A stretch of 32,518 nt of DNA from Flavipsychrobacter stenotrophus (GTDB taxonomy: Bacteria > Bacteroidota > Bacteroidia > Chitinophagales > Chitinophagaceae). The stretch spans positions 1 through 32,518 of the forward strand of contig CAMDNC010000016.1 of the NCBI GenBank assembly GCA_945902755.1, in the 5' to 3' direction. Each line of letters starts with the position of its first letter. Within the stretch, counting starts at the first letter, position 1. Below are positions 1 to 7,327 of this stretch, piece after piece. The notes beneath the pieces are model-generated. The model was not told where the DNA came from, searched no databases, and saw nothing but the letters and a program-made list of their open reading frames with translations. A program made the translations under genes and the position numbers.

Positions 1-872
1 TATGCCTGATGAGCCTCATCTATAAATGGATCAGCTGCTACAGGTGTGGCGGCAAGTGCTATGTAGCTGCTATCATTGCTATAAGACGGAGATGTATCTG
101 CAGACACAGACATCGTTGAAGCATCTTCATTAAAAATAGCAGGTTTGTATACGCCTTTTTTGGTGCGTACTACAGCTGTTTTTAAAGCTTCTTGTTTTCG
201 GCTAATGTAGGTTTGCCAATCTTGTACACCTAATATATCTTCTTGTTTTACAAAGTCGGCAACGTTGGTGTCGGTGCTGTAGTAAAGAGTGGTAGTATCA
301 GTGTGATATTTTTGAGCCTCTTCAAAAAACTGTAGTACTTGCTCTTCTAAACTAGTATTAGTAGTAGCATCTGGGAGCACCAGATAGTTTTTTTGTGGGT
401 CTACATAAGGCGTAAAGAAGGGGGTTTTGCTGATAGGGATAGCATTGGCACGAGCAGCAATAAAATCAGAAGGTTCGGTTACTGCTATGTCTTTAACGGT
501 AGCAACATTTATGGTGTTACCTTTCAGATAATTGGGGTTACTAAGTATGCTTTTGTGTAGTTCTTTTAAGGATTGGTAAACGTAGTCTGCATCCGTATAG
601 CTATCTTGTAGCACTATACAAGCACCAATAAATGTTCCAAAACGCTCGGTATTGAGCTCACGGGCGTAGGTATAGACGCAAAAACATACGGTGTATACAC
701 CATCAATGATTTCTCTCTTTACAGAATAGAGGTCGGAACCTGGATAGAACTCTATTGCAAATTCGTTGAGGTCTAAGCTGTTTACAAAACGGACATTGGA
801 ATAGAACTCCTGCTGGTATCCGTGAGGATCACCAAAAGTGCCAAATACTCCCAATCCGATCCGGTTATTCAT
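1..872 (-). CDS. Unidentified cytoplasmic protein, N-terminal 290 residues (cut by left edge)
   Basis: The frame is open from an ATG at 870-872 (reverse strand) to the left edge, giving 290 codons without a stop. I do not recognise the family with certainty. The N-terminus has no signal peptide or membrane segment and carries a glycine/aromatic motif, GVFGTFGDPHGYQ (about residues 8-20). Around residues 70-92 a segment contains ERFGTFIGACIVLQD. I recall similar motifs at the start of long uncharacterised Bacteroidota proteins, but this is memory only. Residues beyond about 235 become rich in Ser, Thr, Ala and Asp and look like a linker, so another domain probably lies outside the window. A clear AAGGAG sits 10 bases before the ATG, which is unusual here and supports the start. 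Coding is well supported; function is unknown. Confidence 0.7.
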   Translation of the reverse strand, partial: MNNRIGLGVFGTFGDPHGYQQEFYSNVRFVNSLDLNEFAIEFYPGSDLYSVKREIIDGVYTVCFCVYTYARELNTERFGTFIGACIVLQDSYTDADYVYQSLKELHKSILSNPNYLKGNTINVATVKDIAVTEPSDFIAARANAIPISKTPFFTPYVDPQKNYLVLPDATTNTSLEEQVLQFFEEAQKYHTDTTTLYYSTDTNVADFVKQEDILGVQDWQTYISRKQEALKTAVVRTKKGVYKPAIFNEDASTMSVSADTSPSYSNDSSYIALAATPVAADPFIDEAHQA

Positions 873-882
873 TTATTGCCTT

Positions 883-888
883 CTCCTT
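883..888 (-). promoter_or_regulatory. Shine-Dalgarno site of the left-edge gene
   Basis: The reverse strand reads AAGGAG, 10 bases before the ATG at 872. Most genes in this window have only an A/T-rich leader, as is usual for Bacteroidota, so this is an exception. It fixes the start of the partial gene. Confidence 0.55.
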
Positions 889-1015
889 AAAAACCGCTAA
901 AATAGTTTACTATTATTATAGTTTTTTGAATTAATCGTTTTTTTTGGTTATGCTTTTGCTAATGGTGGTTGCAGTTAGAGTTAATTCCATTATAAAAGAC
1001 AATTAAGGCACAAAT

Positions 1016-2305
1016 TTAGGTTTTTCTAGGTTTCTTTTTGGCTGCGGGGAATAATACATTGTTGAGTATCAATCGATAACCTGGTGATGAGGGGTGTAAA
1101 CTCAGCTCCGTAACTGGGTCGTGTATCATGTGCTGATAGTCCTCTGGGTCGTGACCACCATAGAATGTCCATGTGCCTTTGCCGTATTCGCCATGTATGT
1201 ATTTAGCTTCGTTGGCAGGTTTAAAGTCGCCCATGACCAATACACCCGATTTCAGAACATCTTTTCTGAAAGAGGTGGTTTGTCCCATGAATCCTTTGAT
1301 AGTTGTGGTGTGATTTTGGCACAGCATGGCAGGTACTGGGTCGAACTTGGCTGAGAAAGTGAATAAAGTGAAATAGTCAATATTCATAGGTATGGCAGTA
1401 CGGTATTCTGTGTTATCTATGGTAGAATACTCGTAGTGCATAGGACTCTTAATTAATGTAAAGTCTTTGAAGGCAAAGGTTTTGGAGAAATCCAACTTTT
1501 CTTGTGATTGTGGATCCATCGCATCACCGTCAAACATAAACTCACATATATCGGTGCTTTCTGCTGCCAAAGCAATATCGTAACTATCGGTTGCTGAGCA
1601 CATAGCAAACAGGTAACCACCACCAGCAGTGAAATCTCTGATTTTTTTGGCTATTGCTAGCTTTAGCTGAGAAACTTTTTTGAATCCATGTTTTGCAGCC
1701 ATTTCCTCGGCTGTTTTTTGTTCTTTCTGGTACCACTGTTCGTGCTTAAAGCTAGCCCAAAACTTACCGTATTGCCCCGTGAAATCTTCGTGATGCAAGT
1801 GCAACCAGTCATACTTTGCAAGGTCGTCTTTTAGTAGTTCGTCATCATACACCTTATCAAATGGGATTTCGGCATAGGTCAGTACCAGTGTTACGGCATC
1901 ATCCCAAGGTAGTTTGTTGGGTGGGGTGTATACTGCTATTTTGGGTGCTTTTTCTAGTTTTATTACGTCTCCATTAAAGTCAGGGTCTAGTACCTTGTTG
2001 ACTACTCCGCTATATTCTGCATCGCTCATTACCTCATAGCTCACACCACGCAGCTTGCACATACGTTCTATGCCATCAAGCTGTTCCATCGCAAAGCTGC
2101 CTCCTTTATAATTGAGCAGCCAGTCGATAGTGATACCGCCCTTGAGTGCTGCATAGGCTACACCATATGCTTTAAGGTGGGCTGCCTGCCCATCGGAGTC
2201 CATAGGTATGAAGATTTTTGCTGCATAAACCTGTGTGTGTAAGAGCACAGAGAGAAATGCAGTACAAAATCCAATATTCAATTTTGTGAAAATACTATGT
2301 TTCAT
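1016..2305 (-). CDS. Exported protein of the Bacteroidota 'asparagine synthetase B' group (function unknown)
   Basis: The 429-residue product starts with a signal peptide of about 28 residues ending VYAA, so it is exported. Mature sequence motifs such as KIFIPMDSDGQAAHLKAYG, the DWLLNYKGGSF segment and HLHHEDFTGQYGKFW match, from memory, a Bacteroidota family usually labelled 'asparagine synthetase B'. That label looks wrong. There is no N-terminal catalytic Cys2 of a class II glutamine amidotransferase, no SGGxDS PP-loop motif, and true AsnB is cytoplasmic. A segment with FTAGGGYLFAMCSATDSYDIAL resembles the nucleophile-elbow region of class I amidotransferase-like or ThuA-like folds (GGG then MCSA), which would suit a Rossmann-like fold; this is inference. 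The gene stands alone, with 143 bases to the next gene on the same strand. Confidence 0.85.
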   Translation of the reverse strand: MKHSIFTKLNIGFCTAFLSVLLHTQVYAAKIFIPMDSDGQAAHLKAYGVAYAALKGGITIDWLLNYKGGSFAMEQLDGIERMCKLRGVSYEVMSDAEYSGVVNKVLDPDFNGDVIKLEKAPKIAVYTPPNKLPWDDAVTLVLTYAEIPFDKVYDDELLKDDLAKYDWLHLHHEDFTGQYGKFWASFKHEQWYQKEQKTAEEMAAKHGFKKVSQLKLAIAKKIRDFTAGGGYLFAMCSATDSYDIALAAESTDICEFMFDGDAMDPQSQEKLDFSKTFAFKDFTLIKSPMHYEYSTIDNTEYRTAIPMNIDYFTLFTFSAKFDPVPAMLCQNHTTTIKGFMGQTTSFRKDVLKSGVLVMGDFKPANEAKYIHGEYGKGTWTFYGGHDPEDYQHMIHDPVTELSLHPSSPGYRLILNNVLFPAAKKKPRKT

Positions 2306-2552
2306 AACCGCTGTAAATTACCGAATATAGCCATACTTATACTGAAGTAATTACATTTTTAACAAGAGGCTAAGAACATACCTGATATAGTAGTCAGCCC
2401 ATGGTTATTTATGGCTTTTTCAGTGCTGCAGGTCTGTTGTAGCTTCTATTGGTTTGTTTTTATTCATAGGCAGAGAGTTAGAAAGTATCTTTTTGTTTTC
2501 CATGTACTTGGTTTGTCTCATAAATATATATATCTGCTTCGTTTAGGGAATG

Positions 2553-2579
2553 TTGACATTTATAAAAGCCCTACTTTTG
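2553..2579 (+). promoter_or_regulatory. Bacteroidota-type promoter of the ccmC operon
   Basis: TTG at 2553-2555, a 16-base spacer and a perfect TAnnTTTG box at 2572-2579 (TACTTTTG). Transcription would begin near 2586, leaving about 15 bases before the ccmC ATG. The spacer is a little short compared with the usual 17-23. Confidence 0.6.
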
Positions 2580-2600
2580 CAAAAATTTCAAAGTAGCTGA

Positions 2601-3266
2601 ATGCGTAGTTGGTGGTGGAAAATAGCATGTGTTGTGCTGGTGCTGTATACTATAATAGGTGGTATGCTGATGCCTGTGCCCCGCTTAGATATACTGAATG
2701 AGACCATTCGTAATCTTTATTACCATGTACCGATGTGGTTTGGCATGATAGTATTGTTTGCTACTGCATTTGTGTATTCTGTGCTATATCTGCGAAGTGG
2801 GGATATGCGTCATGACCTATATGCGGTATCATTTACCAATACAGGTATCTTCTTCAGTGTGCTGGGAATGCTTACAGGAATGGAGTGGGCACAATATACG
2901 TGGGGTGCCGCGTGGAGCAACGACCCCAAACAGCTATGCACTGCAATTTTGATGCTCATATATTTCGCCTATAGCATATTGCGGAGTGGCTTGCGCGACG
3001 AAGAAAAGCGCGCTAAAATAGGCGCTGTATACAATGTGTTTGCGTTTGCAATGGTGGTGCCATTGATATTTGTAATACCCCGAATGGTAGATTCTTTGCA
3101 TCCGGGTAATGGTGGAAATCCTGCTTTTGCCAAGTATGACCTTGATAGTAATATGCGTATGGTATTCTGGCCAGCTAATGTAGGATGGATATTGCTAGGC
3201 GTATGGATAGCTACATTACAAACCAGAATAGCGTTGGTGAGGTATAAACGTGAGAGTATTTTGTAA
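2601..3266 (+). CDS. ccmC: CcmC/CcsA-type haem handling protein of cytochrome c biogenesis
   Basis: This 221-residue inner-membrane protein has six hydrophobic segments and the hallmarks of CcmC, which presents haem to CcmE on the periplasmic face. The tryptophan-rich WWD-type motif appears as WGAAWSNDPK (residues 101-110). Two conserved periplasmic histidines, H42 in YYHVP and H167 in SLHPG, fit the axial haem ligands known in CcmC. Length is close to that of CcmC (about 220-245) and far shorter than CcmF or fused CcsBA. The next gene encodes a CcmD-like peptide, which strongly supports the assignment. No ccmA, ccmB or ccmE lies in the window. The start at 2601 sits about 15 bases after the predicted transcription start, which is normal here. 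Confidence 0.93.
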   Translation: MRSWWWKIACVVLVLYTIIGGMLMPVPRLDILNETIRNLYYHVPMWFGMIVLFATAFVYSVLYLRSGDMRHDLYAVSFTNTGIFFSVLGMLTGMEWAQYTWGAAWSNDPKQLCTAILMLIYFAYSILRSGLRDEEKRAKIGAVYNVFAFAMVVPLIFVIPRMVDSLHPGNGGNPAFAKYDLDSNMRMVFWPANVGWILLGVWIATLQTRIALVRYKRESIL

Positions 3267-3288
3267 ACGAATAATAATATACTACAGA

Positions 3289-3501
3289 ATGACAAAGGTA
3301 TTATTGACTACAGTTTTATTGCTTCTAATGTCTGCTACTGGGGTGATGGCACAGACGGAAATGGCAGATGTAATGCGTGCTGATGGTAAAATATACGTTG
3401 TTGTTGTTGTATTAGCAACTATATTTGCGGGAATTTTTGCGTACTTGATACATTTAGACCGCAAAATATCTAACATAGAAAAGGAAAATAACATTAATTA
3501 A
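3289..3501 (+). CDS. ccmD: CcmD-family small membrane protein
   Basis: A 70-residue protein with an N-terminal hydrophobic segment ending VMAQ (a likely signal peptide) and one transmembrane helix at about residues 36-52 (VVVVVLATIFAGIFAYL). A charged tail beginning HLDRKISNIEKE follows. Bacteroidota CcmD-like proteins have this layout, including the ADGKIYVVV lead-in to the helix. CcmD helps release CcmE from the CcmC complex. I chose the ATG at 3289 rather than upstream codons reaching 3250, because those would overlap the end of ccmC and delay the signal peptide. The gene lies 22 bases after ccmC and 21 bases before the dehydrogenase gene, so it is in the same operon. Confidence 0.85.
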   Translation: MTKVLLTTVLLLLMSATGVMAQTEMADVMRADGKIYVVVVVLATIFAGIFAYLIHLDRKISNIEKENNIN

Positions 3502-3522
3502 CTCACTCAAAAAAACAAAAAA

Positions 3523-4953
3523 GTGGAAAACACAAATGCGCAGGGCGCTCATTACAGCTTTTTCCAGGGTGTAGAACGCAACTTTGATAAAGCTGCAAAA
3601 TTCACCCGTTTCGAGCCAGGTATCCTACAACAAATTAAAGTATGTAACTCTGTTTACAGCATGAAGTTTCCGGTACGTATCGGCGACACTGTAGAGGTAA
3701 TAGAAGCATACCGCGTTCAGCACTCGCATCACAAACTGCCCTGTAAAGGTGGTATCCGCTACAGCATGGATGTGAATCAGGACGAAGTAATGGCCCTTGC
3801 TGCACTTATGACCTACAAATGTGCTATCGTTAACGTACCATTTGGTGGTGCTAAAGGCGGTATCAAAATCAATCCTAAAAATTATTCCGTTTTCGAACTG
3901 GAAAAAATAACGCGTCGCTATGCTAGTGAGCTGGTGAAGAAAAACTTCATAGGCCCTGGTATAGATGTACCTGCACCAGACTACGGTACAGGTGGCCGCG
4001 AGATGAGCTGGATAGTGGATACTTATGCCTCGCTGAAGCCAGGTGAAGTAGATGCATTGGCTTGTATCACTGGTAAGCCTGTAACTCAGGGCGGTGTACG
4101 CGGACGTACAGAAGCTACTGGTTTGGGTGTATACTATGGTATCCGCGAGGTATGTAATACTGCCGAGGACATGAAAAAACTAGGTTTGCCAGTAGGTATA
4201 GAAGGCAAACGTGTGATAGTGCAAGGATTGGGTAATGTGGGTTATCACGCTGCTAAATTCTTCTACGACAATGGCGCTATAATAGTAGGTTTGGCAGAAT
4301 ATGAAGGTGGTATCTATGACGAAAAAGGTCTGGATATATACAAAGTAGTAGAGTTCCGCAAGTCTACAGGGTCTATACTCAACTACCCAGGTGCTACTAG
4401 CATGAAAAACAGCAGCGACACACTGGAGCAACCCTGCGACATACTGATACCAGCAGCACTAGAAAACGTGATAAATGGTAGCAATGCAGCACGCATACAG
4501 GCTAAAATAATAGGCGAAGGTGCAAATGGTCCTTTGACTCCTGATGCTGATGAAATACTGAACAAAAAAGGCGTGATAGTAGTACCAGACATGTACCTGA
4601 ATGCAGGTGGCGTAACGGTTTCTTACTTCGAGTGGTTGAAAAACCTAAGCCACGTACGTTTTGGTCGTATGGACAAACGCTTCAGCGAAAACCAAAATTC
4701 ATCTATACTGAGCACAGTAGAAGGTCTTACTGGCAAGCGTGTATCTGATGTGGAGCGCAAGCAGTTGTTGCACGGTCCTGACGAGGTAGATCTGGTTTAT
4801 TCTGGTTTGGAAGATACTATGATAGGTTCTTATCACGAAATCCGCGAAGCACTGCTAAGCCTTGACAACTCAGTAGATATGCGTACTGCTGCCTTCACTG
4901 TAGCTATCAACAAAGTAGGTGTATCTTACGAAGAACTGGGTATATTCCCATAG
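3523..4953 (+). CDS. Glutamate/leucine-type amino acid dehydrogenase
   Basis: A 476-residue member of the Glu/Leu/Phe/Val dehydrogenase family, which deaminates an amino acid to its 2-oxo acid with NAD(P). Visible features are the substrate-binding region with KGGIRY (residues 75-80), the active-site signature [10 protein letters not shown] with catalytic Lys111, [12 protein letters not shown], and the dinucleotide-binding GLGNVG in the second half. The C-terminus is longer than in typical 420-residue GDH proteins. Substrate (glutamate or branched-chain) cannot be settled from sequence; glutamate is the likelier guess. The only sensible start is GTG at 3523, since no in-frame ATG precedes the conserved region. 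It is transcribed with ccmC and ccmD and ends just before a strong hairpin. Confidence 0.93.
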   Translation: MENTNAQGAHYSFFQGVERNFDKAAKFTRFEPGILQQIKVCNSVYSMKFPVRIGDTVEVIEAYRVQHSHHKLPCKGGIRYSMDVNQDEVMALAALMTYKCAIVNVPFGGAKGGIKINPKNYSVFELEKITRRYASELVKKNFIGPGIDVPAPDYGTGGREMSWIVDTYASLKPGEVDALACITGKPVTQGGVRGRTEATGLGVYYGIREVCNTAEDMKKLGLPVGIEGKRVIVQGLGNVGYHAAKFFYDNGAIIVGLAEYEGGIYDEKGLDIYKVVEFRKSTGSILNYPGATSMKNSSDTLEQPCDILIPAALENVINGSNAARIQAKIIGEGANGPLTPDADEILNKKGVIVVPDMYLNAGGVTVSYFEWLKNLSHVRFGRMDKRFSENQNSSILSTVEGLTGKRVSDVERKQLLHGPDEVDLVYSGLEDTMIGSYHEIREALLSLDNSVDMRTAAFTVAINKVGVSYEELGIFP

Positions 4954-4979
4954 TATTCAGTAGTATCAATATTTGATTA

Positions 4980-5021
4980 TTAAGGGGATGGGCTGCAAGA
5001 TTTTGCAGCCCATCCCCTTAA
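4980..5021. terminator. Perfect 19-bp hairpin between convergent genes
   Basis: A perfect inverted repeat: arms 4980-4998 and 5003-5021, with a four-base loop at 4999-5002. It lies between the dehydrogenase and the converging T9SS gene and probably ends transcription from both sides. Neither flank has a long T-run, so it is not a textbook intrinsic terminator. Confidence 0.7.
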
Positions 5022-5045
5022 TGTCACTATACGATATGCAAACTC

Positions 5046-6512
5046 CTATTTTATCACTTCTATTTTGCGAGTAAGAGTGTTGTTTATTTTCAAAATATAA
5101 ATACCCGATGACAACATTGCTATAGGGAGTGTTACATCCTTACTGTTGTATGATGAATGACTAACTACACGACCCATAATATCATAAAGAGATAGCGTTT
5201 GAATGACCTCAGAACTGCTGATGTTGATAATGTCTGATGCGGGGTTTGGGGAAATGGTGATGGTGGGAATAGTGTAATTTATGTTTTCAACAGTAGTTGG
5301 CCAGTACCTTATACCACATGGAGTTGCAGATTTAACAGCATAAGGAGTATTAAAAGTAGTAGTAGATCCACAACTTATGCCTCCAATAGTAAATGTTTCA
5401 TAAGACAACGTCCCAAATCCTTTTTTGTAAGTGTAGCTGTAGTCACACATTTCAAAGCCCCAGGTTCTTTGTACATTATAATATGGACTAGTTGTGCACA
5501 AAGAGGTGTCAAAAGGTCGGTAATAGTAAACAGTGTCTGAATTGTGCAACTCTTCGGGCACCCCCTTAATATTCATAACCATTGATGTGTCGGCGTACAC
5601 ATCATATTCTGAAAATGACCCCAATGGCCCAGTAGCGAAGCCTCCAAGGTTATGTCCATAACTTATCGATCTGTACGATATTCTATACTTAATTCGGTAT
5701 GGACCATCTGGAGTTACTGCAATTACGCTGTCTATAGTGTAATCACTATTGGATTCTGGCGTAGTATTTGAGAAGTAACGTTTATTTCTCAAAAATATAT
5801 CACCTACTTGATAGTTAGTAATGTCCATTTCAGTTGGGCTACGAAAATCACTAATATTGAACATTAATTGATTTTCTGGATAGACGAAGCCAAAAATTAA
5901 GTGATATAAATATTTATCACTCCAAGTTCCAGTAATAACAGGATTAACTGCTTTGTCGTAGGGGAAAAAATACAAATCAAAAACTGAAACAAATCCATGG
6001 TTTTTGCTAATTCTAATTTTATAAAAATTCCGGGGATCAGATGGGTTTAGCGAGGTAGGTCCGTTATAGGAGGTGATTTTTATGGTTTTTACTGTATCGA
6101 ATGTACCGAGAAACGACATAGTGTCTATACTTTCTACGGTTGCAACATATCTGTCAGGTGTATGGTCGTTGTGTAAAATCCAGGATTCTCCTAAAATTGC
6201 TTGGGTTTTGATAACGACTGTATCTTTGAAAAAAGTATTGAAAAGGAAAGTGCCATCGGATTGCTGAATGATTTTACTGCCTACCCAACTGCCATTACTG
6301 CTGTCTGTTGTAGCTACAGGATATCTTTTTGTTTTGTAGGGGTAATATATAGTATCGGTGCCTGAAACAACTACTGAATCGAATCTGATACCTCTCAGAT
6401 ATCCTGCCTCATTTGTAAAGAATGTTTTTTGCCCCCTATGCACACATTCATAATTCTGAGCAGAAGCAAACGAGTAGAAAAACAATAGCAATATTGGTAG
6501 CAACTTTTTCAT
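5046..6512 (-). CDS. T9SS-secreted protein with C-terminal sorting domain
   Basis: The 488-residue product starts with a clear Sec signal peptide (about residues 1-18, ending FASAQ). It ends in a type A sorting domain of the type IX secretion system: TISPNPASDIINIS, then LYDIMGRVV, SGIYILKI and a final KIEVIK (about residues 414-488). These are the standard blocks of the Por-secretion tail, removed during transport across the outer membrane. The 390 residues between are rich in Tyr, Thr, Ser and Asp and probably beta-structured; I recognise no enzyme motif. Paired cysteines in the last third (CTTSPYY, EMCDYSY, ISCGS, ATPCG) may form disulfides. The gene is a single unit converging on the dehydrogenase. 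Function is unknown; an adhesin or matrix protein is one possibility. Confidence 0.88.
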   Translation of the reverse strand: MKKLLPILLLFFYSFASAQNYECVHRGQKTFFTNEAGYLRGIRFDSVVVSGTDTIYYPYKTKRYPVATTDSSNGSWVGSKIIQQSDGTFLFNTFFKDTVVIKTQAILGESWILHNDHTPDRYVATVESIDTMSFLGTFDTVKTIKITSYNGPTSLNPSDPRNFYKIRISKNHGFVSVFDLYFFPYDKAVNPVITGTWSDKYLYHLIFGFVYPENQLMFNISDFRSPTEMDITNYQVGDIFLRNKRYFSNTTPESNSDYTIDSVIAVTPDGPYRIKYRISYRSISYGHNLGGFATGPLGSFSEYDVYADTSMVMNIKGVPEELHNSDTVYYYRPFDTSLCTTSPYYNVQRTWGFEMCDYSYTYKKGFGTLSYETFTIGGISCGSTTTFNTPYAVKSATPCGIRYWPTTVENINYTIPTITISPNPASDIINISSSEVIQTLSLYDIMGRVVSHSSYNSKDVTLPIAMLSSGIYILKINNTLTRKIEVIK

Positions 6513-6612
6513 AGGGCTTAGTTTTCGTAAAGATAAGTTTTTTATATTGGTTTTTACACAGCAATCTTGCGGCTTTGTATGAAATTCTGATAAAGCAATA
6601 GCTCATCTTCCT

Positions 6613-6620
6613 TAATTTTG
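6613..6620 (+). promoter_or_regulatory. -7 promoter box of the acetyltransferase gene
   Basis: TAATTTTG is a perfect TAnnTTTG box. It ends seven bases before the ATG at 6628, so the transcript would have almost no leader. No convincing TTG -33 element lies at the usual distance. Confidence 0.5.
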
Positions 6621-6627
6621 ATACACT

Positions 6628-7182
6628 ATGCTATCTGTAAATTTCTCTCCCTTCCCAGTTCTTAAAACTGAGCGACTCATTCTTCGCAAAACCGAAATAA
6701 CCGATGCGCCGGCTATGTTTGTTCAACGCAGCGACCCTAGGCTGATGCAATATGTAGACAGAAAACCATGCGAGTCGGAGGAGGAAGCGGCGGCTTTTAT
6801 AAGGATGATAACCGATAATCTGGACAATAACAGTGGTATATCGTGGGCAATTACTACCCACGATAGTGATGAGATGATAGGCTCTATAGCCATTTGGCGA
6901 ATCATGAAAGAACACTACAGGGGAGAATTAGGTTATGTGCTATTGCCGGAGTATCAGGGTAGGGGTATTATGCATGAGGCATTGGGTGCTGTGATAACAT
7001 ATGGGTTTGATGTGATGAAATTGCATAGCCTGGAAGCCAATACCAATCCCGATAATGCTGCTTCTCAAAAACTGCTGGTGCGGCACGGATTTGTAAGAGA
7101 GGCTTATTTCAAAGAAAATTACTACTTCGATGGCAAGTTTCTCGATTCTGCTATTTATTCATTGATTACCCCATACAAATAG
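6628..7182 (+). CDS. RimJ/RimL-like GNAT N-acetyltransferase
   Basis: A 184-residue cytosolic GNAT protein, which transfers acetyl from acetyl-CoA to an amine, in this subfamily often a protein N-terminus or small molecule. The N-terminus LKTERLILRKTEITDAPAMF is the typical RimJ/RimL opening. The acetyl-CoA-binding motif A is LLPEYQGRGIMHEAL (about residues 109-123). The end of the fold shows NPDNAASQKLLVRHGFVREA, where the Asn/Ser-rich helix and the GF turn are typical. Length matches the family. The ATG at 6628 follows directly after a -7 box. The gene is alone, so the target cannot be inferred. Confidence 0.92.
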   Translation: MLSVNFSPFPVLKTERLILRKTEITDAPAMFVQRSDPRLMQYVDRKPCESEEEAAAFIRMITDNLDNNSGISWAITTHDSDEMIGSIAIWRIMKEHYRGELGYVLLPEYQGRGIMHEALGAVITYGFDVMKLHSLEANTNPDNAASQKLLVRHGFVREAYFKENYYFDGKFLDSAIYSLITPYK

Positions 7183-7327
7183 CGATAAAAATAGCTGGTT
7201 AGGGTAGTAGTTTTTTGAAATTAAAATCTGCCTGCCAAATTGTTGTAGATACTGAAATATCCCGGTTTCAAATCCCGAATATATTTCCTATTTTGCAGTC
7301 TGTATATTTTAACTAAAATACTTCAAT

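Noticed and set aside
2411-2596. A 61-codon forward frame upstream of ccmC
   Set aside because: It overlaps the complete ccmC promoter, has no family features, and its composition looks non-coding.
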